Shown: positions 26,605 through 33,786 of the stretch, one piece after another | Layout of the letters: the number at the start of each line of letters is the position of its first letter | How positions within the stretch are numbered: the first letter of the stretch is position 1 | Source: Nocardia aurantia | GTDB taxonomy: Bacteria; Actinomycetota; Actinomycetes; Mycobacteriales; Mycobacteriaceae | Length of the DNA: 64,000 nt | NCBI RefSeq assembly: GCF_009604425.1 | Contig: NZ_WEGI01000001.1 | Span: 773,038-837,037, forward strand | Reading direction: 5' to 3' | Position numbers and translations under genes: made by a program | Notes under the pieces: model-generated | Databases searched by the model: none | Seen by the model: only the letters and a program-made list of their open reading frames with translations | Told to the model about the DNA's origin: nothing

Positions 26605-27576
26605 ATGACCGCACCCACGCTGGATATCCACCTGACCGACGACGACCTCACCGCCGCGCTGCGGTCGGATGCCCGGCGCGGGCTGACCTCGGATCCGAAG
26701 TGGTTGCCGCCCAAGTGGTTCTACGACGCGCGGGGCAGCGAACTGTTCGAGGCGATCACCGCGTTGCCCGAGTACTACCCGACTCGCACCGAGCGGGCGC
26801 TGCTGGAGCGGGTGGTCGGTGATATCGCCCGCATCTCGCGCGCGGAGGTGCTGGTGGAACTCGGCGCCGGATCCGCCGCCAAGACCCGGCTGCTGCTGCA
26901 GGCGCTCGGCGCCGAAGGGGCGCTGAAAACCTATGTCCCGCAGGATGTATCGGTGTCGGCGCTGCGCGGGGCGGCCGACGTCGTCAGTGCGGAGTTCCCG
27001 GAGCTCTCGGTGCACGGTGTGGTCAGCGACTTCACCGATACGCTGCGGAACCTGCCGAGCGGTGGCCGCCGGATGATCGCCTTCCTGGGCGGCACCATCG
27101 GCAATCTGGTGCCGGCCGAGCGGGCGGAATTCCTCGCCGGAGTGCACGAGGTGCTGGAGCCGGGAGAGCAGTTGCTGCTCGGCGCCGGGCTGGTGATCGA
27201 TCCGGCGATCCTGGTGCCCGCCTACGACGACGCCGCCGGGGTCACCGCCGAATTCAACCGCAATGTGCTGTACGTGCTCAATTCCCGGCTGCGCGCCGAT
27301 TTCGATCCGGAGGCCTTCGCGCACGTCGCGGTATGGGACGCGCAGAACGAATGGATCGAGATGCGGCTGGAGGCGACTCGTGATCTGACCGTCACGGTGA
27401 CCGATCTGGAATTGGTACTGGAATTCGCCCGCGGTGAGCAGATGCGCACCGAGATCTCCGCGAAGTTCCGGGTGGACGGCATGTCCGCGGAGTTGGCCGC
27501 CGCGGGATTCACCACCGAGCAGGTGTGGACCGATCCGGATCGGCGGTTCGCGCTGTTCCTGGCCGGGCGACGTTGA
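26605..27576 (+). CDS. egtD: L-histidine N(alpha)-methyltransferase EgtD
   Basis: 323 residues from the ATG at 26605 (site cgaaagg), matching the mycobacterial length. Trimethylates histidine to hercynine with SAM. Motifs: 'LPPKWFYDARGSELFEAITALPEYYPTRTE' (~34-63), SAM loop 'VLVELGAGSAAKTRLLL' near 84, 'FLGGTIGNLVP' near 155, and 'FNRNVLYVLNSRLRADFDP' near 214. An upstream ATG at 26548 overlaps the egtC stop (ATGA) and would add 19 residues; either start keeps the gene coupled to egtC. Last gene of the cluster. Confidence 0.95.
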   Translation: MTAPTLDIHLTDDDLTAALRSDARRGLTSDPKWLPPKWFYDARGSELFEAITALPEYYPTRTERALLERVVGDIARISRAEVLVELGAGSAAKTRLLLQALGAEGALKTYVPQDVSVSALRGAADVVSAEFPELSVHGVVSDFTDTLRNLPSGGRRMIAFLGGTIGNLVPAERAEFLAGVHEVLEPGEQLLLGAGLVIDPAILVPAYDDAAGVTAEFNRNVLYVLNSRLRADFDPEAFAHVAVWDAQNEWIEMRLEATRDLTVTVTDLELVLEFARGEQMRTEISAKFRVDGMSAELAAAGFTTEQVWTDPDRRFALFLAGRR

Positions 27577-27577
27577 A

Positions 27578-27620
27578 CCGGGGTCCGGCGGTGCCGTCGG
27601 GCCGGGGTCCGGCGGTGCCG
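27578..27620. repeat. Two 19-bp direct repeats between egtD and the DUF2461 gene
   Basis: The 19-bp word beginning ccggggtccgg occurs at 27578-27596 and again at 27602-27620, a 24-bp period filling the whole 45-bp gap between the two convergent stop codons. Each copy also contains cggc-ggt-gccg, a small hairpin that could terminate both transcripts. Confidence 0.8.
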
Positions 27621-27621
27621 C

Positions 27622-28263
27622 TCAGTCGTGCATGCCCACCACGGCGGTGAGCCATTCGACCAGCGGGCGCATCGCCTGCCAGGACTTGCGGACCTCGGCG
27701 GCGGCGCGGGCGGTCTCCAGCCAATCGGGCGCCCCGAACTCCTTGCCGATCGTGATCGCCTTGCGGCGCAACAGATCGATGCGGGGATGGTCGGCGTCGT
27801 AACCCTTCGGCCGCGTCTTCAACTGCTCGCCGCCGAGCGTGTAGCCGGCCTTCACGGCCTTCGCCAGGATCTTCTCCAGCTCGGGTCCGCGCACGTCGTC
27901 ATCGATGGTGGTGCGCAGCCGCGCCAGCTGAGCGGGGGTGGTCGCGTACACGCCCCCGGCGACGAAAAGCCCGGGCGCACCGATCTGTACGTACCAGCCC
28001 ACACTCGGCCCGGTGCTGACGAAGGCGCCCTGATGGTTCTTGTAGGGCACCTTGTCCTTGGCGAATCGCACATCACGATAGGGCCGGAAGATCTTTGCGG
28101 TGCCGAAATCGGGTTCCAGATCCGCGATCAACGCAGCCATGGGCTCCCGCACGGCAGTGTCGTAGACGTGCTTGTGCGCGGTCCAGAACGACTTCGAGTT
28201 GTCCGCTTCCAGGTCCTCGTAGAAATCGAGGCCGGCCAGCGGGAATCCGGTGAAACGGCTCAC
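27622..28263 (-). CDS. DUF2461 (TIGR02453) family protein
   Basis: 213 residues. Matches the DUF2461 pattern: 'GFPLAGLDFYEDLEADNSKSFWTAHKHVYD' at the start, 'IFRPYRDVRFAKDKVPYKNHQGAF' near 60, 'GWYVQIGAPGLFVAGGVYATTPAQLARLR' near 88, and 'KGYDADHPRIDLLRRKAITIGKEF' near 155. Soluble, widespread in actinobacteria, function not established. GTG start at 28263. It is preceded 6 bp upstream by the stop of the small acidic gene, so the two are probably co-transcribed. Confidence 0.85.
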   Translation of the reverse strand: MSRFTGFPLAGLDFYEDLEADNSKSFWTAHKHVYDTAVREPMAALIADLEPDFGTAKIFRPYRDVRFAKDKVPYKNHQGAFVSTGPSVGWYVQIGAPGLFVAGGVYATTPAQLARLRTTIDDDVRGPELEKILAKAVKAGYTLGGEQLKTRPKGYDADHPRIDLLRRKAITIGKEFGAPDWLETARAAAEVRKSWQAMRPLVEWLTAVVGMHD

Positions 28264-28269
28264 GGGCGC

Positions 28270-28602
28270 TCAGTCCCGGGGCTCGTCGACGACCTCCATC
28301 GCGGCCAGCTCGGCCGGGCGGTCGTCCTCGGCACGCTCCTCGGCCCGGTGGCGGCGGGCGGTCCACTCCTCGGCGAGTTCGCGGTCGATGCCGAGCCGGC
28401 CCTCGTCGTCGTTTTCGTGGTAGCGGATGACCAGATCATCCGGCGGATCTTCGATGTACCGCTCGTAGGCGCGCACCTCGTCGGCCTGATCGTCGTCACC
28501 GAGATCATCGTCGAGATTCGGTTCGTCGTCGTCCTCGTCGTTCATGTCGAGCACCTCATCGATCAGGAACTCGTCATCCTCGCGCTGGTCCGTCACCGCC
28601 AC
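28270..28602 (-). CDS. Small highly acidic conserved hypothetical protein
   Basis: 110 residues, about one third Asp plus Glu, no Cys, no membrane helix: 'DDEFLIDEVLDMNDEDDDEPNLDDDLGDDDQADE' then 'RAYERYIEDPPDDLVIRYHENDDEGRLGIDRELAEEW'. GTG start at 28602 with the ribosome site gagaggtgg. Similar short acidic proteins next to DUF2461 genes occur in Nocardiaceae; no function known. The middle 'RYHENDDEGRLGIDRE' looks like the conserved core. Confidence 0.65.
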   Translation of the reverse strand: MAVTDQREDDEFLIDEVLDMNDEDDDEPNLDDDLGDDDQADEVRAYERYIEDPPDDLVIRYHENDDEGRLGIDRELAEEWTARRHRAEERAEDDRPAELAAMEVVDEPRD

Positions 28603-28740
28603 ACACCACCTCTCGGGCGTACCGAGCCGACCTGCAGAAACCGCTGCGAATACGTTTCACGCTACCCCTGCACCGCGCCGGAACGCCAAAATAACGCCCC
28701 CGAGACCATACCTTCGCCAGGCCCCGACCGCTCCAGCCGG

Positions 28741-28893
28741 ACCACAAGGGTGCGAGTCTTACGAGCACCGTTCGCGGCCGGCTCGTCGTTCAGCGGCCGA
28801 TCGCAATGCGACGAAGGAGCAAGCGATCGGCCGCTGAACGACGAGCCTTCGGGGCCGCGAACACGCCGAGCGAAGCGAGGCCAAAGACACAGC
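28741..28893 (-). repeat. ~154-bp dispersed hairpin repeat, copy 1 (abuts prs stop)
   Basis: Read on the minus strand it begins at the base after the prs stop codon. It contains a perfect 24-bp stem (28780-28803 with 28824-28847) around a 20-nt loop, extended by an outer 10-bp pair gttcgcggcc/ggccgcgaac (28770-28779, 28853-28862). Copy 2 at 33322-33476 is nearly identical (about four differences) and inverted. It does not look coding. It occupies most of the 291-bp gap between prs and the acidic gene and may act as the prs terminator or an RNA-stabilising 3' end. Confidence 0.9.
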
Positions 28894-29874
28894 TCAAGCG
28901 TTCCCGTTGAAGAGGCCCGTTACCGAGCCGTTCTCGAAGACCTCGCGGATCGTGCGGGCCAGCAGCGGCGCGATGGACAGGACCGTCAGGGACGGGAACT
29001 TCTTGTCCTCGGTGATCGGCAACGTATTGGTGACGATCACCTCCCGGGCGCCGCAGGCCGACAGCCGCTCGGCGGCCGGGGACGACAGCACGCCGTGGGT
29101 GGCGGCGATGACCACGTCACCGGCGCCCGCCTCGCGCAGCACACGGACGGCCTCGGCGATGGTGCCGCCGGTGTCGATCATGTCGTCGATCAGGATGCAG
29201 GTGCGGCCGTCGACATCGCCGACCGGGCGATGCGATTTCACCTGGTTCGGCACCAGCGGGTCACGGGTCTTGTGGATGAACGCCACCGGGGCGCCCCCCA
29301 GCGAGTCGGCCCACTTCTCGGCCACCTTCACCCGGCCCGCGTCCGGCGAGACGACGGTGATGTTGTCGAGGGTGTAGTGGTTGCGCACGTACTCGGACAG
29401 CTGGATCAGCGCGTGCATGTGGTCGACCGGGCCGTCGAAGAAGCCCTGGATCTGGTCGGTGTGCAGGTCGACCGTGATGATCCGGTCGGCGCCGGCGGTC
29501 TTCAGCAGATCGGCCACCAGGCGGGCCGAGATCGGCTCCCGGCCGCGGTGCTTCTTGTCCTGGCGCGCGTAGGGATAGAAGGGCAGCACCGCGGTGATGC
29601 GCTTGGCCGAACCGCGCTTGAGCGCGTCGATCATGATCAGATGTTCCATCAGCCACTGGTTCAGTGGCGCGGGGAAGCTCTGCAGGACGAAAGCGTCACT
29701 GCCGCGGACCGACTCCTCGAAGCGAACGAAGATCTCGCCGTTGGCGAAGTCACGCGCGGTTTGCGGAGTGATGTGAACGTCGAGTTCCTTGGCGACCTGC
29801 TCGGACAGCTCCGGGTGAGCGCGACCCGAGAACAGCATCAGGTTCTTCTGGTTATCCGTCGAGAACGCGGTCAC
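28894..29874 (-). CDS. prs: Ribose-phosphate pyrophosphokinase
   Basis: 326 residues. Makes PRPP from ribose-5-phosphate and ATP for nucleotides, histidine and arabinogalactan precursors. Motifs: '[20 protein letters not shown]' at the start, '[16 protein letters not shown]' near 50, ATP-site '[22 protein letters not shown]' near 98, '[17 protein letters not shown]' near 137, and PRPP loop '[17 protein letters not shown]' near 228. The GTG start overlaps the glmU stop by 4 bp (GTGA). It ends exactly at the 154-bp repeat. Same order as mycobacterial glmU-prsA. Confidence 0.97.
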   Translation of the reverse strand: MTAFSTDNQKNLMLFSGRAHPELSEQVAKELDVHITPQTARDFANGEIFVRFEESVRGSDAFVLQSFPAPLNQWLMEHLIMIDALKRGSAKRITAVLPFYPYARQDKKHRGREPISARLVADLLKTAGADRIITVDLHTDQIQGFFDGPVDHMHALIQLSEYVRNHYTLDNITVVSPDAGRVKVAEKWADSLGGAPVAFIHKTRDPLVPNQVKSHRPVGDVDGRTCILIDDMIDTGGTIAEAVRVLREAGAGDVVIAATHGVLSSPAAERLSACGAREVIVTNTLPITEDKKFPSLTVLSIAPLLARTIREVFENGSVTGLFNGNA

Positions 29875-31361
29875 TCTGTGTTGCCATCCTTCTGCTCGGT
29901 TGCCTGACTCGCCCTGTCGTTCACCGCGAGCGCCTTTGCTGCGGCCATCGCCGCCGCGGTTCCGGGTCGGCTCCGCTGCACCCAGCCCTCGAGGTTGCGC
30001 TGTGCCCCGCCCGACACGGCCAGCGCGCCCGGGGGAACATCTTTGCGCAGCACAGTACCCGCCGCCGTATAGGCCCCGTCGCCCACGGTCACCGGAGCCA
30101 CGAACATGGTGTCGCTGCCCGTACGGACGTGCGAGCCCACGGTCGTGTGATGTTTGCGAACCCCGTCGTAATTGACGAACACGCTGGAAGCGCCGATGTT
30201 GCTGTGCTCACCGACCGTGGCGTCGCCGACGTAGGTCAGATGCGGCACCTTGGAATGCGCGCCGATCGTGGCGTTCTTGGTCTCGACGAATGCCCCGAGC
30301 TTGCCCGCCTGCCCGAGGACGGTGCCGGGTCGTAGATAGGAGAACGGGCCGACGGTGGCGCCCGGGCCGACGGCCGCGCCCGTGCCGTGGGTGCGCACCA
30401 CGCTGGCGCCCTCGCCGACGATCACGTCGGTCAGGGTGGAATCGGGTCCGATCTCCGCGTCCTCGCCGATCACCGTGTTGCCCAGCAGTTGGACGCCCGG
30501 TCGCAGCACGGCGTCGCGGCCGATGCGGACATCGGCGTCCACCCAGGTGGTGCCCGGATCCATGACGGTAACCCCGGCCCGCATGTGCCGTTCCAGGATG
30601 TATCGGTTCAGGGTGCGGGCGGCCTCGGCCATCTGCACCCGGTCGTTCACGCCGGTCACCTTCGCCGCGTCCAGCAGGCGTGCGCCGTGCACCGGATTAC
30701 CGGCCTCGCGAGCGAGTTTCAGCACATCGGTCAGATACAGCTCGTGCTGGGCGTTGGCGGTGGTCAGGCGGCCGACCATCCTGCGCAGCACGGTCACGTC
30801 GAAGACGTACACGCCCGAGTTGACCTCGCCGATGGCGGCCTGTTCCGGGGTGGCGTCGGCGTGCTCGACGATCTCTCGCACCCGGCCCTCGGCATCGCGG
30901 ACGATCCGGCCGTAACCGTTGGGGTCCTCGGGCGCGAAGGTGAGCACGGTGACCGCCGACCGCTCCTGGTAACTGCGGTGCTCGGTGAGCAGCGCGGACA
31001 GCGTGTCGCCGTCCAGCAGCGGCACATCCGCGGAGGTCACGATCAGATCGCCGGCGAAATCCGGGGGTAAGGAGGTGAGGGCGCACTGGACCGCGTGGCC
31101 GGTGCCCAGCTGCTGCTCCTGGACCGCCTGGGTGATGTCCCGGCCGAGTTCGGTGGCGACCGCGCGAACGGCGGCGCCGACCTGTTCCCGGTCGTGGCCG
31201 ACCACGGTGATCAGGTGGGCGGGGTCGATCTCGCTCGCGGCATGCAACGCGTGCGCGAGCATGCTGCGGCCTGCCAGGGAATGCAACACCTTGGGAGTTT
31301 TGGACCGCATTCGTGTTCCGGCACCGGCGGCGAGAACGACGACGGCGGTCTGCTGTGGCAT
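29871..31361 (-). CDS. glmU: Bifunctional UDP-N-acetylglucosamine pyrophosphorylase / glucosamine-1-phosphate N-acetyltransferase
   Basis: 496 residues from the ATG at 31361 (site gggaga). Uridyltransferase domain 1-~230: '[21 protein letters not shown]', '[14 protein letters not shown]', '[13 protein letters not shown]', '[11 protein letters not shown]'. Linker, then the left-handed β-helix acetyltransferase ~255-450 with hexad repeats and '[12 protein letters not shown]', '[23 protein letters not shown]', '[10 protein letters not shown]'. A ~40-residue Ala-rich tail is typical of mycobacterial GlmU. It completes UDP-GlcNAc synthesis begun by GlmS and GlmM. Translationally coupled to prs. 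Confidence 0.97.
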   Translation of the reverse strand: MPQQTAVVVLAAGAGTRMRSKTPKVLHSLAGRSMLAHALHAASEIDPAHLITVVGHDREQVGAAVRAVATELGRDITQAVQEQQLGTGHAVQCALTSLPPDFAGDLIVTSADVPLLDGDTLSALLTEHRSYQERSAVTVLTFAPEDPNGYGRIVRDAEGRVREIVEHADATPEQAAIGEVNSGVYVFDVTVLRRMVGRLTTANAQHELYLTDVLKLAREAGNPVHGARLLDAAKVTGVNDRVQMAEAARTLNRYILERHMRAGVTVMDPGTTWVDADVRIGRDAVLRPGVQLLGNTVIGEDAEIGPDSTLTDVIVGEGASVVRTHGTGAAVGPGATVGPFSYLRPGTVLGQAGKLGAFVETKNATIGAHSKVPHLTYVGDATVGEHSNIGASSVFVNYDGVRKHHTTVGSHVRTGSDTMFVAPVTVGDGAYTAAGTVLRKDVPPGALAVSGGAQRNLEGWVQRSRPGTAAAMAAAKALAVNDRASQATEQKDGNTE

Positions 31362-31413
31362 GGATCTCCCTCGGCTGCCTGTCATCGTTGCGGGTGGGCT
31401 GTGTCGGGTGTTG

Positions 31414-31484
31414 CTCCGCCGCCAGGACTCGAACCTGGACTAACTGAACCAAAATCAGTGGTGCTGCCATTACACTACGGCGGA
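31414..31484 (-). tRNA. tRNA-Gln (UUG)
   Basis: Cloverleaf on the minus strand: acceptor tccgccg/cggcgga, D-arm gtgt..gcac, anticodon stem actga/tcagt around ttttggt giving anticodon TTG, T-arm ccagg-ttcgagt-cctgg, discriminator G, 71 nt. CCA is not encoded. It lies 52 bp upstream of glmU on the same strand, matching mycobacterial order, and is divergent from the TetR gene at 31771. Confidence 0.95.
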
Positions 31485-31770
31485 TCACCGCACCGGCGGA
31501 CCTCGATCTGCCGGTGCGTCACGGCATGCGGGAATGATCCTCGCACGAAGTTGTCCGTACGTCGAACCGCTGTCGACGTGTCGATGACCCACGGTCCGTT
31601 CGGCGCGCCGCCGCGGCTGGTCGCACTCGCCGTGGCCGGGCGGGTGACGGTTCGGTTCCGGAGTCGGCCGGTACTTCCCTGAAACAGGTTTCTGGGGTGC
31701 CGGGAGGCCTGCCGGAGATGTCTGGAAGAGTTGTCGGTGCAGTCGGACGATTTCGCGGGAGGCGCAAGCG

Positions 31771-32424
31771 GTGACTTCGGGCGAGGTGGGCCGGACCCCG
31801 CGTCCGCGCATGACGGGAACGCAACGGCGGCAACAACTGATCGAGATCGGCCGGGCGCTGTTCGCCGAGCGGGGATACGACGCCACATCCATCGAGGAGA
31901 TCGCGCAGCGGGCCCAGGTGTCCAAACCCGTTGTCTACGAACACTTCGGCGGCAAGGAAGGCCTCTACGCGGTGGTCGTCGACCGCGAGATGTCCACGCT
32001 GCTCAACATGATCACCTCCTCGCTCACCCGCAATCGTTCCCGGGTGCGCCTGGAGCAGGTGGCACTGGCGTTGCTGACCTATATCGAGGAACGCTCCGAC
32101 GGATTCCGTATTCTCATGCGCGATCAGCCGACTTCCGCTGCGGACGGGACCTATTCGAGTCTGCTGAACGAAGCGGTGAATCAGGTCGCCCACATCCTGG
32201 CCGGCGACTTCGATCGCCGCGACTTCGACACCGGACTCGCGACGCTGTACGCACAGGCACTGGTCGGCATGGTCGCCACGGCGGCCGCATGGTGGCTGGA
32301 CGAGCGGCAGCCGCCGAAAGAAGTGGTCGCGGCGCACCTGGTGAATCTGTGCTGGAACGGTCTGACGCACCTCGAGGCGGACCCCCAGCTCGCCTCCGAA
32401 TGGCCCAGCGGCACAACGCACTGA
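31771..32424 (+). CDS. TetR family regulator (Rv1019-like)
   Basis: 217 residues. Helix-turn-helix 'RRQQLIEIGRALFAERGYDATSIEEIAQRAQVSKPVVYEHFGGKEGLYAVVVDREM' at ~18-73. The C-terminal ligand domain has 'LLTYIEERSDGFRILMRDQP' near 110 and 'QALVGMVATAAAWWLDERQPPKEVVAAHLVNLCWNGLTHLE' near 170. Same position as Rv1019 between glmU and mfd in M. tuberculosis. GTG at 31771 chosen; an internal ATG at 31810 would remove 13 residues before the DNA-binding domain. Ligand unknown; in mycobacteria Rv1019 is reported to autoregulate. Confidence 0.9.
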   Translation: MTSGEVGRTPRPRMTGTQRRQQLIEIGRALFAERGYDATSIEEIAQRAQVSKPVVYEHFGGKEGLYAVVVDREMSTLLNMITSSLTRNRSRVRLEQVALALLTYIEERSDGFRILMRDQPTSAADGTYSSLLNEAVNQVAHILAGDFDRRDFDTGLATLYAQALVGMVATAAAWWLDERQPPKEVVAAHLVNLCWNGLTHLEADPQLASEWPSGTTH

Positions 32425-32603
32425 GCCGCCTCCGGCGCGCTGAGCGAGAGGGCGTGTCGAGCGGCGGTGGAGGGTGTTAGGGGGGTGGAACTGGACAGTT
32501 AACCCATAATTAGCGATAAAGGCTGGTCCGAATGCTCGATTCCGTTGGTGCAGCCCGGTCGGGTGGTACGGTTCACCCATCCTTCGAGTGCTGTTCGAGC
32601 TGT

Positions 32604-32639
32604 GATGTCGGTCTACTTCGGGATGTCGGTCTACTTCAG
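32604..32639 (+). repeat. Two tandem 18-bp direct repeats upstream of the second TetR gene
   Basis: The 18-bp word starting gatgtcggtctacttc occurs at 32604-32621 and 32622-32639, differing at one base, 30 bp before the TetR start. An imperfect inverted repeat gggtg/caccc lies at 32561-32578, and an AT-rich patch (gttaacccataattagcg) near 32497. Together they look like the operator and promoter region of an autoregulated gene. Confidence 0.6.
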
Positions 32640-32669
32640 GATGGCTGGTTGTGATGACAGGCGGATCTG

Positions 32670-33317
32670 ATGGCTAGGCAAGCGCGTGCGGAGATCACTC
32701 GCGATTCCGTCCTCGCGGGTGCGGCCGATGTCTTTCTGCGACTGGGTTATGCGAACGCGAGTCTCAGCGAGATCATCGCGCAGTCGAATGTGACCAAGGG
32801 CGCCTTGTACTTTCACTTCGGCTCCAAGGAGGAGCTGGCGCGCGCGGTGGTCGACCAGGGCAACGAGCGGCTGATCAGCGCCTGCCAGGGTTTCTTCGAT
32901 CCGCGGGTGCCGGCGCTCGAGGCCTGCATCGGAATCACCTATGTCGTAGCCGATCTCACCATGAACGATCCGATGGTCGGCGCGATGCTGAAATTGACGC
33001 ACCAGATCGGCGACTACCGGGGCGCGCAGGGGGAGAACATCGCGAAGACCTGGGGCGAGACGCATCGGGTCCTGGCGGAGCGAGCGATTCAGCAGGGCGA
33101 CCTCAAATCCGACCTGGACCCGGAGACCATCGGGTTGATCCTCCAGGAGATGACCGCCGGCGTGCACATCACCGCCGTCGGCACCGAGTCGATCGACCAG
33201 ATGGCGGTGCGGATGGAACGGGTCTGGTACTTCCTGCTGCCGTCGATCGTCCCGGACGAGAAGGTCGCCTACTTCCGCGAGTTCGCGGCGAGAAGACTCC
33301 GCCGCTACGTGCCGTGA
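32670..33317 (+). CDS. TetR family regulator of the gamma-butyrolactone-receptor type (ScbR/ArpA-like)
   Basis: 215 residues. The N-terminus 'RAEITRDSVLAGAADVFLRLGYANASLSEIIAQSNVTKGALYFHFGSKEELARAVV' (~6-61) is very close to the autoregulator receptors of Streptomyces, which share VTKGALYFHF-SKEELA. The C-terminal half is longer and more polar than simple TetR repressors: 'RLISACQGFFDPRVPALEACIGITYVVADLTMNDP' and 'QMTAGVH...ERVWYFLLPSIVPDEKVAYFREF'. No butyrolactone synthase (AfsA-like) gene is in the window, so the signal, if any, comes from elsewhere. Tandem repeats sit in front of it and repeat copy 2 follows its stop after 4 bp. No counterpart at this place in mycobacteria. Confidence 0.85.
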   Translation: MARQARAEITRDSVLAGAADVFLRLGYANASLSEIIAQSNVTKGALYFHFGSKEELARAVVDQGNERLISACQGFFDPRVPALEACIGITYVVADLTMNDPMVGAMLKLTHQIGDYRGAQGENIAKTWGETHRVLAERAIQQGDLKSDLDPETIGLILQEMTAGVHITAVGTESIDQMAVRMERVWYFLLPSIVPDEKVAYFREFAARRLRRYVP

Positions 33318-33321
33318 TTTT

Positions 33322-33476
33322 GCTGTGTCTTTGGCCTCCGCTTCGCTCCGGCGTGTTCGCGGCCCTGAAGGCTCGTCGTTCAGCGACCGATCGCTTGCTC
33401 CTTCGTCGCATTGCGATCGGCCGCTGAACGACGAGCCGGCCGCGAACGGTGCTCGTAAGACTCGCACCCTTGTGGT
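33322..33476 (+). repeat. ~154-bp dispersed hairpin repeat, copy 2
   Basis: Begins 4 bp after the stop of the ScbR-like gene, with the same 5' end (gctgtgtctttggcc) facing the gene as copy 1 has facing prs. Stem 24 bp with one mismatch (33370-33393 with 33414-33437) around a 20-nt loop. Two extra C residues relative to copy 1. The copies are in opposite orientation 4.4 kb apart and flank prs-glmU-tRNA-tetR-tetR. Confidence 0.9.
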
Positions 33477-33786
33477 TTCCTCCGCGCTCTGCTTGCGGCT
33501 GCCGGTTCGGCCGAGGCTTGATCGCGCGTACGCGCGTGTATGGATACGAGGCGGCCGACGGGATACCGGGTCATTCTTGGTCGGTTGCTCGGGCCGCTGA
33601 GTTCAGAGATTCGGCAGGCGGGATTGCTGAGGTCCGGGCGACCGGCGCGGGGTGTTTGTCGGGAGTGGTCGGCTGGATCAGTGTGGTTCCGGTGGCGGTC
33701 GGCCCGGCGCGGTGTCGAGGGTGTCCGGGGTGCGCATTACAGTGGATGGGCCGTCCTTATCGCTCGTCGCGTCCAGGAGTCTGCTG
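33477..33786 (+). promoter_or_regulatory. mfd upstream region
   Basis: 310 bp between repeat copy 2 and mfd without a gene. It contains the 14-bp palindrome cgcgcgtacgcgcg at 33523-33536 and a plausible -10 box TACAGT at 33738-33743, which would give a ~37-nt leader. The ribosome site caggag lies at ~33774-33779. No -35 match stands out. Confidence 0.35.

Noticed and set aside
32631..33467. Minus-strand open frame running through repeat copy 2 and the ScbR-like gene
   Set aside because: The protein shared with copy 1 arises only because the repeat is open in that frame; no start signal or family supports it.
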